Origin: an uncultured Eubacteriales bacterium
Lineage (GTDB): Bacteria; Bacillota; Clostridia; Oscillospirales; CAG-272
NCBI GenBank assembly: GCA_900549725.1
Contig: URPL01000002.1
Coordinates: forward strand, 1-64,000
Reading direction: 5' to 3'
Length of the DNA: 64,000 nt
The position numbers and the translations under genes were made by a program. Of this stretch, positions 45,483 to 54,002 are shown in pieces. Each line of letters opens with the position of its first letter. The stretch's first letter is position 1. Below the pieces are notes generated by a model. The model ran no database searches, was not told the origin of the DNA, and saw nothing but the letters and a program-made list of their open reading frames with translations.

Positions 45483-46244
45483 ATGAGCATAGCCGAAAAG
45501 AAAAAACAGAAGAAACCGTCCCGGGCGGAAAGCAAAACCGAAGAAGGGGCTGCTTTTGCAGGGCAAAAATCACCGGAAACGGCGAAACCCTCCCCCCAGC
45601 CTGTGTCTTCTGCGGTGATCAACCGCCTGCCGCGATATTATCGCTATTTGGGGGACTTGCTCCAAAAAGAGGTCGGGCGCATTTCCTCAAGAGAACTTTC
45701 CGCAATGATGGGGGTAACCTCATCGCAGGTGCGGCAGGATTTTAACTGCTTCGGGGGGTTCGGACAGCAGGGCTATGGCTACAATGTGAAATATCTCCAT
45801 ACGCAGATTGCCGAAATTCTCGGTGTAACCGACCATATGAGCGCCGTGATTGTCGGGGTCGGAAACCTCGGCAGGGCGCTGATCGGCTCCCCGATGTTCT
45901 CAAAGCGGAATGTGACAATCGTCGGTGTATTTGACCGCGACCCTGCCCTGATCGGTACGGTGCAGCAGGGCTATACCGTGATGGATATTGCAACCGCCGA
46001 GACATTTCTGTCCGAGGTGGCGGTGGATATCGGCGTAATCACCGTGCCGCGTGCCGAAGCGGCTTCAACAGCGCTGCTGCTCTGTAAAAACGGCGTGCGC
46101 GGGCTTTGGAATTTTTCCAATACGGAAATGGATCAGAACACCCTCGGCGTTCCGATTGAAAATGTGCATATGGGCGATTCGCTGATGAAACTGATGTTTT
46201 CTCTTACTCAACAAAAGGTTGTCTTCGGGTCAGATCTCGGCTGA
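45483..46244 (+). CDS. rex: Redox-sensing transcriptional repressor Rex
   Basis: A 253-residue Rex. After a Lys/Glu/Pro-rich N-terminal extension of about 40 residues comes the winged helix ('LLQKEVGRISSRELSAMMGVTSSQVRQDFNCFGGFGQQGYGYNV'), then the NAD(H) domain with 'VIVGVGNLGRAL' (GxGxxG) and 'GVFDRDPALIG'. The C-terminal 'MGDSLMKLMFSL' is the domain-swap helix. Typical Rex is 205-215 residues, so the extension is an addition. When NADH is high, Rex leaves its operators on fermentation genes. GGAGGAAT lies 12 bases before ATG 45483. The last codons lie in a 17-bp repeat. Confidence 0.93.
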   Translation: MSIAEKKKQKKPSRAESKTEEGAAFAGQKSPETAKPSPQPVSSAVINRLPRYYRYLGDLLQKEVGRISSRELSAMMGVTSSQVRQDFNCFGGFGQQGYGYNVKYLHTQIAEILGVTDHMSAVIVGVGNLGRALIGSPMFSKRNVTIVGVFDRDPALIGTVQQGYTVMDIATAETFLSEVAVDIGVITVPRAEAASTALLLCKNGVRGLWNFSNTEMDQNTLGVPIENVHMGDSLMKLMFSLTQQKVVFGSDLG

Positions 46245-46436
46245 GGATATGTTCCAACCTCCACAAGGTTTATTTTGCCGCATGACGGCTTGCGGCAATT
46301 TTGCCTGCGGCAAAACCATAAAAAGCGGAACGCTATGTCCTACCATGGAGAACAAATTCCGTGCCCCTGACTTTAGGTTATAAATTGCCGGATGAGTTAG
46401 GGAGCACGGGGGATTCAGATCAGATCTCGGCTGAGG
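46230..46436. repeat. Hairpin-rich 190-bp unit bounded by a 17-bp direct repeat
   Basis: TCAGATCTCGGCTGAGG occurs at 46230-46246 (end of rex) and again at 46420-46436. The enclosed sequence has strong imperfect hairpins: TTTTGCCGCA..TGCGGCAAAA (about 46273-46317), and a large one joining 46355-46372 (AATTCCGTGCCCCTGACT) with 46394-46414. It has no ORF with a start site. This looks like a small non-autonomous mobile element; subterminal hairpins recall IS200/IS605 ends, but no transposase is present. Confidence 0.5.
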
Positions 46437-46605
46437 GGGGGCAATCTTTCTGTGCCTGGCATTGAGATTCCATTCGGTGTAACAAATCTTTTGAAATACC
46501 GTTCCTGTTGCCTCAAATAAGGAACGGAATACTCCAAAAAGGATGATAATCCTCGTGCGGTCATAATTGTGACCATATGCGGATTCTTTAATAAAACTGA
46601 AAAAG
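46437..46605. other. Non-coding stretch with palindromes after rex
   Basis: It contains a hairpin near 46499-46538 (ACCGTTCCT/AGGAACGG) and the palindrome GGTCA-TAATTG-TGACC. There is no supported ORF. The spacing and repeats suggest more element debris like that just upstream. Confidence 0.4.
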
Positions 46606-46650
46606 AAAAGTGCACATCGGGGACAAAACGGAACCCGATATGCGCTTTTT
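46606..46650 (+). terminator. Terminator downstream of rex and the repeat region
   Basis: AAAAG..GC..ATCGGG (46606-46621) pairs with CCCGAT..GC.CTTTT (46634-46649), followed by T. The 46651-46784 stretch beyond shows purine-rich sequence only. Confidence 0.65.
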
Positions 46651-46784
46651 GAGTTTGCGGAAAACGAGTGCAGATAAAAGGAGCACAGAGATAGAAAGGG
46701 GCGGATAAAAAGAGGAAAAAGAGCGCGGGGGAGAAGAGAAAAAGGGGAGAGAAAGTGCATTAAGGAGGGAGCGGGAAAACGCGC

Positions 46785-47594
46785 TCAAAGCAAGGAAAAA
46801 ACGCGCAGGGCGTTTTCGCGGGTCTGGCGGCGGATTTGTTCCGGGTCCGCATTGCGCGCAGCGGCGACGGCAGCCGCGATATAGCCAAGATAGCCCGAAT
46901 GATTGCATTTGCCGCGCATGGGAACGGGTGCAAGATAGGGGCAATCCGTTTCGATCAACAGCCGGTCTTCCGGCACGGCGCGCACCGCATCGAGAATGCC
47001 GCGCGCATTTTTGAAGGTGACGGGACCGGAGAAAGAAATATAGTAGCCAAGATGCAACAGCTCTTTGACGCTTTCTGCAGAAAAGGCGCAGCTGTGAATC
47101 ACGCCGCGCACACCCGAAAAGGCGCGCAGCACGGCAAGGGTCGGCTCTGCCGCCTCTCGGCTGTGAATCACAACGGGAATATTTTTTTGCTTTGCCAGCT
47201 CCATTTGCAGCGCAAAAAGGCGATGCTGCTCTTCCCGCGGGGAAAAATCATAGTGAAAATCCAGCCCGATTTCGCCCAGCGCAACACATTTTTCCTCTGC
47301 AAGCAGTGCTTCCAGCTGCGTCATGACGGAATCGATTCCGCTGCGCAGCGCTTGTGCTGCCTCATGCGGATGAATCCCCGCAGTGAAAACGACGCCGTCA
47401 AGTGCATTTGCCAGCGCCCGTGCCGCGCGGGCCGAGGCAAGATCGCTTGCGCTGTTGCACACGCCGCAGACCACCCCGCGGGAAAACAAATCGCGCAGCA
47501 CTGCCGCGCCGCCCCCCGGAAAGCTTTCGGCAAAGCGCGAGTCGTCGTAATGCGCATGGGCATCAAAAAAGCCGATTTCGGAAAAAGGTTTCAT
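46785..47594 (-). CDS. tatD: TatD-family metal-dependent hydrolase (3'-5' DNase)
   Basis: A 269-residue TIM-barrel metal nuclease. Metal ligands appear in FFDAHAHYDD, 'GEIGLDFHYDFSPREEQHRLF', 'VVIHSREA', 'VIHSCAFSAES' (most TatD have HCFSGS) and 'LLIETDCPYLAPVP'. Such enzymes trim DNA or D-aminoacyl-tRNA in stress. It lies downstream of metG, from which it is separated by a hairpin. The ATG at 47594 follows AGGAGG. Confidence 0.9.
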   Translation of the reverse strand: MKPFSEIGFFDAHAHYDDSRFAESFPGGGAAVLRDLFSRGVVCGVCNSASDLASARAARALANALDGVVFTAGIHPHEAAQALRSGIDSVMTQLEALLAEEKCVALGEIGLDFHYDFSPREEQHRLFALQMELAKQKNIPVVIHSREAAEPTLAVLRAFSGVRGVIHSCAFSAESVKELLHLGYYISFSGPVTFKNARGILDAVRAVPEDRLLIETDCPYLAPVPMRGKCNHSGYLGYIAAAVAAARNADPEQIRRQTRENALRVFSLL

Positions 47595-47630
47595 AGGGCT
47601 TATTTCACCTCCTGCCTCAAAAGTTCAAAA

Positions 47631-47664
47631 GAGCTCTCACCGGATGCGGGAGAGCTCCTTTTTT
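47631..47664. terminator. Hairpin between metG and tatD
   Basis: GAGCTCTC (47631-47638) pairs with GAGAGCTC (47650-47657). On the + strand six T follow; on the - strand TTTT follows. It would partly separate tatD from metG transcription. Confidence 0.65.
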
Positions 47665-47670
47665 GTTCGC

Positions 47671-49623
47671 TCAGCGGATGCGCGTGCCGAGCGGCATCGC
47701 ATCGTCCAAAAAGATCACCTGCGGAAGTTCCTCTCCGCCTGCCAAAATCATCCCGTCGCTTTGCACACCGCGCAGCTTTGCGGGCGCAAGATTGCAAAGA
47801 ACAATTACCTTTTTCCCCAGCAGCGCCTGCGGCTCATAGGCTTTGGCAATGCCGGAGACGATCTGCCGCGTCTGTGCGCCAAGATCAACCTCAAGGCACA
47901 GCAGCTTATCCGATTTCGGAATACGTTCCGCCTTGATGATCTGCCCGCAGCGCAGTTCAAGCTTTGAAAAATCGTCAAAGGCGATCTGCGGGAGCTGCTC
48001 TGCCGCCGCGGCCTTCTGCTTTTGTGCCCGCGCAGCCTCTTTTGCCGCTTTTTCCACGGCATTTTGCTCCGCTTCCATCTCGGCAAGCACCGCCTTTTCG
48101 TCAAGACGGGCAAACAAAGCTTCCGCTTTGGCAAGTATTGTGCCGCTTTGCAGCGCAAAGAACTCTGTGCTGTCGTCTGCGCCGCCGAGCTGCGCGCGGA
48201 TCTTATCCGCCGTTGTCGGCAAAAACGGGGTCAGAAGCGCAGCCCCGTAGCGAATTGCCTCCAGAAGATAATACATCACGGTACCGAGGCGCTCTGTTTT
48301 GCTCTCATCCTTGGCAAGCGCCCAGGGCATGGTCTCATCGATATATTTATTGGCTCTGCCAAACAGCGCAAACAGCGCGTCGACCGCGTCTGCAATGTGA
48401 TAGGAATCCAGCGCTTCCCAAACGCGCATCTTTGTCTCTTCGCAGAACACCCGCAAAGCGGCATCCGTTTCGGTCTCTTCTCCGCGTGCGGGGATTTTGC
48501 CGCCGAAATATTTTACGGTCATGGCGTGCGAGCGGCTGACCAGATTTCCGAGGTTATTGGCAAGATCGGTATTATACCGCGCGATGATGGCGGAGGGGGT
48601 GATGGAGCCGTCGGATGCATAGGGCATTTCCGCAAGACAGTAATGCCGCACGGCATCGACGGAAAAACGCGCTGCCAAATCGTCCGCATAGAGCACATTT
48701 CCCTTGGATTTGCTCATTTTATCCGTGCCGAAGAGGAACCAGGGGTGACCGAAGAGCTTTTTCGGCAGCGGCTGGCCGAGCGCCATAAGGAAGATGGGCC
48801 AATAGATGGAATGGAAGCGCATGATATCCTTGCCGATGACATGGCAATCCGCCGGCCAGTATTTTGTATAGGCTGCACCGGGGGCGTCAACATCATAGCC
48901 GAGCGCCGTTGCATAATTAAACAGCGCGTCGATCCACACATAGATGATGTGATTTTGGTCAAACGGCACGGGAATGCCCCAGGTAAAGGAGGAACGGGAA
49001 ACGCAAAGATCCTGCAGCCCCGTTTTAAGGAAGTTATTCACCATCTCCTTGCGGCGGCTCTCCGGCGCGATCCAGTCGGGGTGTTCCTCAATATAGCGCA
49101 GCAGGCGATCCTGATAGGCGCTCATACGGAAGAAATAGGCTTCTTCTTTTGTTTTTTGCAGCGGGGCGCCGCAATCGGGGCAGCAGCCGCCGTGGTCATG
49201 CGCCTGCGTTTCGGTGAAGAAGGATTCGCACGGCACGCAATACCAGCCCTCATAAGCATCCTTATAAATATCGCCCTGCTCGTAAAGACGGGTGAAAACG
49301 CGCTGCACCGCGGCGACATGATCCGCATCCGTTGTGCGGATGAAACGGGTATAGGAGACCCCCATGAGATCCCAAATGCGTTTGATCTCGCCCGCAACGC
49401 CGTCGACATATTCCTTGGGGCTGACGCCCGCCTCTTCGGCGCAGCGTTCGATTTTTTGGCCGTGCTCGTCCGTGCCGGTCAAAAAGAAAACGTCATAGCC
49501 GCGCTGGCGCTTATACCGCGCGATGGCATCGGTTGCGATGGCTTCATAGGTATTGCCGATGTGCGGCTTGCGGGAGCTGTATGCGATTGCCGTTGTAATA
49601 TAAAATGTCTTTTTTTCATCCAT
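47671..49623 (-). CDS. metG: Methionyl-tRNA synthetase
   Basis: A 650-residue class I synthetase. The HIGH motif reads HIGN (PHIGNTYEA), and KMSKSKG is present. The zinc knuckle Cys are in 'CVPCESFF..CCPDCGAPLQ'. After the anticodon domain a Lys/Ala/Glu linker leads to the C-terminal EMAP/Trbp111 tRNA-binding domain ('LELRCGQIIKAERIPKSDKLLCLEVDLG'). The ATG at 49623 overlaps the nagA stop; AAAGGA is somewhat far upstream (14 bases), which fits coupling to nagA. Confidence 0.95.
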   Translation of the reverse strand: MDEKKTFYITTAIAYSSRKPHIGNTYEAIATDAIARYKRQRGYDVFFLTGTDEHGQKIERCAEEAGVSPKEYVDGVAGEIKRIWDLMGVSYTRFIRTTDADHVAAVQRVFTRLYEQGDIYKDAYEGWYCVPCESFFTETQAHDHGGCCPDCGAPLQKTKEEAYFFRMSAYQDRLLRYIEEHPDWIAPESRRKEMVNNFLKTGLQDLCVSRSSFTWGIPVPFDQNHIIYVWIDALFNYATALGYDVDAPGAAYTKYWPADCHVIGKDIMRFHSIYWPIFLMALGQPLPKKLFGHPWFLFGTDKMSKSKGNVLYADDLAARFSVDAVRHYCLAEMPYASDGSITPSAIIARYNTDLANNLGNLVSRSHAMTVKYFGGKIPARGEETETDAALRVFCEETKMRVWEALDSYHIADAVDALFALFGRANKYIDETMPWALAKDESKTERLGTVMYYLLEAIRYGAALLTPFLPTTADKIRAQLGGADDSTEFFALQSGTILAKAEALFARLDEKAVLAEMEAEQNAVEKAAKEAARAQKQKAAAAEQLPQIAFDDFSKLELRCGQIIKAERIPKSDKLLCLEVDLGAQTRQIVSGIAKAYEPQALLGKKVIVLCNLAPAKLRGVQSDGMILAGGEELPQVIFLDDAMPLGTRIR

Positions 49624-50803
49624 GGTCGGCGAGTGTCCTTTCTTCCCTGATTTCTTCCCCGCCGCAGAAGACGCCCGCAATCACGGGGTCGCCGGCGGCG
49701 TTGGTTTCGTTTTCGAGCACCAAAAAATCGGCGCGGCATCCGGCGCGCAGCGCGCCGCAGACGGCATCAAGCCCGACGGATTTTGCTGCGTTGATCGTAG
49801 CATAGGGCAGCGCCTCTTCCAAAGTAATTTCGCAAAAGCGCATGAAGCGGCACAGCCCCTCAAACAGGGAGATTGTGCTGCCGGCGATGTGCCCCTCGCG
49901 GTTGAGCGCTTTGCCGTCCTTCACGGTCACGCCGATGCCGGCAATGGAATATTCCCCGTCGGCACAGCCCGCCGCGCTGAGCGAATCCGTGATGAGCACC
50001 AGGCGATCCTGCCGTTTTTGCCGTTTTGTCAGGCGGACGACGGCGGGATGCAGATGGAACCCGTCGCAGATGATTTCACAATAGCCCTCTCCCTCCAGCG
50101 CCGCAACGGCGCAGCCGGGGGCGCGGTGATGCATGGGGGGCATGCAGTTATAAAGGTGTGTATATCCCGTGCAGCCGAGCGCTTCCGCCGCTTTTGCCTG
50201 CTCATAGCTCGCGTCGCTGTGCCCGACGGAGCAGGTGCCGCCCATAGCGCAGATCGCGCGGATCATCTCAGCCGCGCCGTCCAGCTCCGGCGCCAGCGTG
50301 AAATGCAGGATACCGCCCTGCGCCGCATCAAAAAATTCCTTTGCCTCTGCGGCACTCGGTGGGGAGAGCAGCTCCGGCGCATGTGCGCCACGGCGCGCGG
50401 GGCTTAAATAGCGTCCTTCGATATGAGCCCCGTCAAAGCCTGCCTGCCGAATGCGGCGCACCGCTTCCAGCATTTGTGCATAGGGAGCGGAGGCAAGGGT
50501 GGGCAAAACGGTCGTTGTGCCGCACAGGGCATAGGCACGGCGCATTTTCTGCAGCTGCGCGGCGGAGGCATCGATAAAATCATAGCCGATGCGCCCATGC
50601 GTGTGCACATCGACAAGCCCGGGAATCACTCTTTTTCCGCCAAGGCTGTGCACCTGTGCGTCCTGTACCGTTTCATATGGCTTCAAAACGGCACGGATTA
50701 CCCCGTCCTCGCAAAGAAGTGCGCCCGGGAGAAAGGTGCGCGCGGTTATATCATACAGCGCGGCGTCGGTAAATAAAATGCGCCGCTTTTCGGTTATTTG
50801 CAT
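49616..50803 (-). CDS. nagA: N-acetylglucosamine-6-phosphate deacetylase
   Basis: A 395-residue amidohydrolase of amino sugar use and cell-wall recycling. It shows 'GLVDVHTHGRIGYDF' (first metal pair), 'AHIEGRYLSPARRGAH' (the Glu ligand), 'SVGHSDASYEQ', 'YTHLYNCMPPMHHR' and 'LITDSLSAAG' (catalytic Asp). The ATG at 50803 is 9 bases after AGGAG; a longer open frame upstream overlaps the promoter. Its stop overlaps the metG start by eight bases. No nagB or PTS gene is adjacent. Confidence 0.92.
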   Translation of the reverse strand: MQITEKRRILFTDAALYDITARTFLPGALLCEDGVIRAVLKPYETVQDAQVHSLGGKRVIPGLVDVHTHGRIGYDFIDASAAQLQKMRRAYALCGTTTVLPTLASAPYAQMLEAVRRIRQAGFDGAHIEGRYLSPARRGAHAPELLSPPSAAEAKEFFDAAQGGILHFTLAPELDGAAEMIRAICAMGGTCSVGHSDASYEQAKAAEALGCTGYTHLYNCMPPMHHRAPGCAVAALEGEGYCEIICDGFHLHPAVVRLTKRQKRQDRLVLITDSLSAAGCADGEYSIAGIGVTVKDGKALNREGHIAGSTISLFEGLCRFMRFCEITLEEALPYATINAAKSVGLDAVCGALRAGCRADFLVLENETNAAGDPVIAGVFCGGEEIREERTLADHG

Positions 50804-50833
50804 GCGAACTTGCTCCTGTCGGTTGTGTTTTGC

Positions 50834-50867
50834 GGCGCTTTTTTCCGAAACAGGAGTGCAAAGCGCC
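50834..50867 (-). promoter_or_regulatory. Hairpin in the nagA leader
   Basis: GGCGCTTT (50834-50841) pairs with AAAGCGCC (50860-50867) between the nagA promoter and start codon. It could stabilise the mRNA or bind a regulator; nothing decides which. Confidence 0.35.
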
Positions 50868-50880
50868 GTCTCTACCCAAT

Positions 50881-50909
50881 AGTATACCATAGTTTCCCCG
50901 CAATTTCAA
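50881..50909 (-). promoter_or_regulatory. Promoter of nagA-metG
   Basis: On the - strand: TTGAAA (50909-50904), 17 bases, TATACT (50886-50881). Confidence 0.75.
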
Positions 50910-50920
50910 CGCACAACGCA

Positions 50921-50977
50921 AAAAAGTGCGGGAAAGTCCGGGCGCGCTTTTTCAGACGCAGCCGCAGCTTTCCCGCA
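50921..50977 (-). terminator. Terminator of proC (and proBA)
   Basis: TGCGGGAAAG (50927-50936) pairs with CTTTCCCGCA (50968-50977), with a long GC-rich loop. On the - strand a T run follows. Confidence 0.75.
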
Positions 50978-50984
50978 TGGCGGT

Positions 50985-51785
50985 TTATTTTTTCGCAAGG
51001 GATGCCGAGCGGGCACAGGCAGCCGTGACCGCATCGGAAACGGCGCTTTCAAAGCCGCCCGCGCGCAGCGCGGCGACGCCCTCGATTGTTGTTCCCGCAG
51101 GGGAGCAGACTTTTGTCATAAGCGCGGCGGGATGCTCTCCGGATTGCAGCAAAAGCTCTGCCGAGCCGCGCAGGGTCGCTGCCGCAAGACGCACCGCCGT
51201 TTCATACGGCAGCCCGCAGCGCACGCCGCCCATGGCAAGCGCATCGGCAAAGGCATAGCAATAGGCGGGCCCGCAGCCGCTGATAGCGCTTGCTGCATCA
51301 AATTTTGCTTCTTCCAGGGGGAGCAGCTCCCCCGCCTCGCAAAGCAGCGCACAAAAATCGGAAAGCTGCTGCGCTGCGGTGTCGACGGCGGTATACAAAA
51401 TCACCCCCTGCCCGATGGAAACTGGGGTATTCGGCATAATGCGGATGCAGGGGCACTGCGTTTTGAGATGCTGCCGCAGCCATTCCGTATCGATGCCCGC
51501 CGCCATGCTCACAAGTACGGGCGGGGTTTTGCGTGCGGACAGCGACCTTTGCAGGGTATCCAAAAGCGCGGCGAGCCCCTGCGGCTTTACGCCGAGAAAC
51601 AGAAAATCGCTTTGTGCCGCCGCTTCTTCGTTTGTGACAACGGTGCCGCCGAGCTGCGCTGCCAGCTCCTGCGCCTTTTTTGCGGTGCGGTTGGCGAGCA
51701 GAAGAGTCGGCTGCAGGGAGGATCTTTGCATGGCGCGCGCCAGGGCGGCGCCCATATTGCCTGTTCCGATAAGACCGATTTTCAT
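50985..51785 (-). CDS. proC: Pyrroline-5-carboxylate reductase
   Basis: A 266-residue enzyme for the last step of proline synthesis. The NADPH loop is GLIGTGNMGAAL, and 'RIMPNTPVSIGQG' and 'AISGCGPAYCYAFADAL' with 'KVCSPAGTTIEGV' are family signatures. The ATG at 51785 follows AAAGGAAG and lies 26 bases after the proA stop, so proB-proA-proC form one operon that carries the full pathway from glutamate to proline. Confidence 0.94.
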   Translation of the reverse strand: MKIGLIGTGNMGAALARAMQRSSLQPTLLLANRTAKKAQELAAQLGGTVVTNEEAAAQSDFLFLGVKPQGLAALLDTLQRSLSARKTPPVLVSMAAGIDTEWLRQHLKTQCPCIRIMPNTPVSIGQGVILYTAVDTAAQQLSDFCALLCEAGELLPLEEAKFDAASAISGCGPAYCYAFADALAMGGVRCGLPYETAVRLAAATLRGSAELLLQSGEHPAALMTKVCSPAGTTIEGVAALRAGGFESAVSDAVTAACARSASLAKK

Positions 51786-51811
51786 AGATGCTTCCTTTCT
51801 CGACAGGGCGG

Positions 51812-53056
51812 TCAGGCGCGGATTTGCCCGTTGCCGCGGATGATATATTTATAGCTGACCAGCTCGCAAAGCCCCATCGGGCCGCGCGCGTGCAGCTTTT
51901 GCGTGGAAATGCCCATTTCGCAGCCAAGACCGAATTCTCCGCCGTCGGTAAAGCGTGTGGAGGCGTTGACATATACGGCGGCGCTGTCTACGGCGGCGGT
52001 AAAATAGCGCGCCGCGGCTTCGTCCTGCGTTAAAATGGCATCGGAATGGTGTGTGGAGTGTGCCGCAATATGGCGCACCGCTTCCCTGACATCTGCGACA
52101 ATGCCGACCGCCAGCACATAGTCCAAAAATTCCGTATCGAATTCCGGGTCGGCGGCCAGGCCCAAAATGACTGCCGCCTCGGCATTGCACCGCAGCGTAA
52201 CGGGGTGCGGCGCCCCTTTGCCGCACAGGCGGGCGGAGAGCTTTGGCAAAAATTCCTTTGCGATTGCACGGTGCACAAGAACGACTTCTGCCGCATTGCA
52301 CACGGAGGGGCGGCTGACCTTGGCATTTTCGATAACGGAAAGCGCTTTTTCCGTATCGGCGCTCTTATCCACAAAAATATGGCAGATGCCCGTGCCCGTT
52401 TCGATGCAGGGCACGCAGGCATTGCGCACGCATGCCTCGATCAGCCCCTTTCCGCCGCGCGGAATCAAAAGATCTACAAGGCCGCGCGCCTGCATCAGCT
52501 CATTGGCGCTTTGCCGCGTGGTATCCTCCACCAAAAGAATCATATTCTCGGGCAGCCCCGCCTCTTTGACGGCGCGGCGCATGGAGCGGGTGATTGCCGC
52601 AGCGCTTTTGTGCGCCTCTTTCCCGCAGCGCAGCACACAGGCGCTGCCTGCCTTGAGCGTCAGCGCGGCTGCATCGGAGGTGACATTGGGTCTGCTTTCG
52701 TAAATAATTGCCACAACGCCGAGCGGCACGCTCACTTTTTCAATGACGATTCCGCTTTTTGCGGTATGAGTGGAGAGCGTTTTTCCGACAGGATCGGGCA
52801 ATGCCGCAACCTCCTCCACGCCCTTTGCCATACCGTCAATGCGCACCTTGGTCAGCGCGAGGCGGTCCAGCATCACGGGGCTGATCTTTCCCTGCGCCGC
52901 AAGCATATCTTCTTCGTTTGCCGCAAGAATTTCGGCGGTATCGGCGCGCAGGGCGTCGGCAATGCCCAAAAGCGCCCGGTTTTTTTGTTCGGTTGTGAAA
53001 AAAACGGCGTCCGCCGCCGCGGCTTTTGCCGCGCAGAGCAGCTCGTGCGTTGTCAT
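51812..53056 (-). CDS. proA: Gamma-glutamyl phosphate reductase
   Basis: A 414-residue ALDH-fold reductase for the second proline step. Conserved segments are 'PLGVVAIIYESRPNVTSDAAALTLKAGSA', 'DLLIPRGGKGLIEAC', 'VPCIETGTGICHIFVD' and the catalytic Cys in 'PSVCNAAEVVLVH'. The ATG at 53056 overlaps the proB stop (ATGA), so the two are translationally coupled. The longer open frame upstream runs inside proB and is not real. Confidence 0.94.
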   Translation of the reverse strand: MTTHELLCAAKAAAADAVFFTTEQKNRALLGIADALRADTAEILAANEEDMLAAQGKISPVMLDRLALTKVRIDGMAKGVEEVAALPDPVGKTLSTHTAKSGIVIEKVSVPLGVVAIIYESRPNVTSDAAALTLKAGSACVLRCGKEAHKSAAAITRSMRRAVKEAGLPENMILLVEDTTRQSANELMQARGLVDLLIPRGGKGLIEACVRNACVPCIETGTGICHIFVDKSADTEKALSVIENAKVSRPSVCNAAEVVLVHRAIAKEFLPKLSARLCGKGAPHPVTLRCNAEAAVILGLAADPEFDTEFLDYVLAVGIVADVREAVRHIAAHSTHHSDAILTQDEAAARYFTAAVDSAAVYVNASTRFTDGGEFGLGCEMGISTQKLHARGPMGLCELVSYKYIIRGNGQIRA

Positions 53057-53832
53057 ACGCTTTTTCTCTCTTTCGCTAAAAACTTTGTGCCGATGGGTTT
53101 GCCGTCCATCCAATCGTATAGAATGCTCGGGTGCGACCCGTTTGCGATGATCATGGAAACGCCTGCCTCCGTTGCAATTTTGGCGGCGCTGAGCTTTGTC
53201 TGCATGCCGCCGGTACCGAAGGCGCTGCATGCGCCGCATGCAGCCCGCTCCATTTCGGGAGTAATCTTTTTGACAAGAGGGATCAATGTTGCGTCGGGGT
53301 CCCGATGCGGATCGGCGGTATAGAGCCCGTCGATATCGGAGAGCAACACCAAAAGATCCGCCCCGATGTTTTTTGCAACGATTGCGCCGAGGGTGTCGTT
53401 GTCTCCGATACCCATCTCCGCAGTCGCAACGGTATCGTTTTCGTTGATGATGGGCAGGGTTCCGAGCTCTAAAAGGCGAAAAAGCGTGTTATGGAAGTTT
53501 CCGGCGAGGGAGGGGCTTGCAATGTCCTCCGCCGTGATCAGGATCTGCGCCACAACATGATGATATTGCGAAAACAGCTTGTCGTAAATATACATCAGCT
53601 CGCATTGACCCACCGCGGCAGCCGCCTGCTTTGTCGGAATATCCGTCGGGCGATGCGCAAGAGAAAGTTTGCCCACCCCCATGGCGATGGCGCCCGAGGA
53701 GACAAGAACGATTTCATGCCCTGCATTTTTCAGATCACTGCAAACGCGGCAGAGTTCTTCCACGCGGCGAATATTGAGATTCCCCGTGGAATGGGTCAGG
53801 GTTGAGGTGCCGAGCTTTATGACAATGCGCAT
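53053..53832 (-). CDS. proB: Glutamate 5-kinase without PUA domain
   Basis: A 259-residue amino acid kinase that phosphorylates glutamate. 'MRIVIKLGTSTLT' holds the ATP-binding Lys, and 'VSSGAIAMGVGKL', 'INENDTVATAEM.IGDNDTLGA', 'SDIDGLY' and 'GTGGMQTKLSAAKIA' are conserved. It ends right after the kinase domain; the C-terminal PUA domain of the roughly 370-residue E. coli form is missing, as in short forms. First gene of proB-proA-proC. Confidence 0.93.
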   Translation of the reverse strand: MRIVIKLGTSTLTHSTGNLNIRRVEELCRVCSDLKNAGHEIVLVSSGAIAMGVGKLSLAHRPTDIPTKQAAAAVGQCELMYIYDKLFSQYHHVVAQILITAEDIASPSLAGNFHNTLFRLLELGTLPIINENDTVATAEMGIGDNDTLGAIVAKNIGADLLVLLSDIDGLYTADPHRDPDATLIPLVKKITPEMERAACGACSAFGTGGMQTKLSAAKIATEAGVSMIIANGSHPSILYDWMDGKPIGTKFLAKERKSV

Positions 53833-53858
53833 ACCGATGCTTCCTTTACTTTATTACT

Positions 53859-53870
53859 TTATCATGATAA
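53859..53870 (-). promoter_or_regulatory. Palindrome in the proB leader, possible operator
   Basis: TTATCATGATAA is a perfect 12-bp palindrome just downstream of the likely transcription start. The binder is unknown. Confidence 0.35.
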
Positions 53871-53878
53871 TATAACCT

Positions 53879-53907
53879 ATCATACCACGCCGTCGCATAA
53901 AATGCAA
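53879..53907 (-). promoter_or_regulatory. Promoter of proB-proA-proC
   Basis: On the - strand: TTGCAT (53907-53902), 17 bases, TATGAT (53884-53879). Confidence 0.72.
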
Positions 53908-54002
53908 GAGAAAAATCCCTCGCTTTTTGCTGACCCGCGAACTTTCGGGGTTAGTTGCCTTTTTTTGCTTGCGAAAAAGCGGGCGATGCCGGAGGCATGT
54001 TT

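Noticed and set aside
53884..54002. Terminator between truB and proB
   Set aside because: Only weak, mismatched stems are visible on the - strand; I could not support a call.
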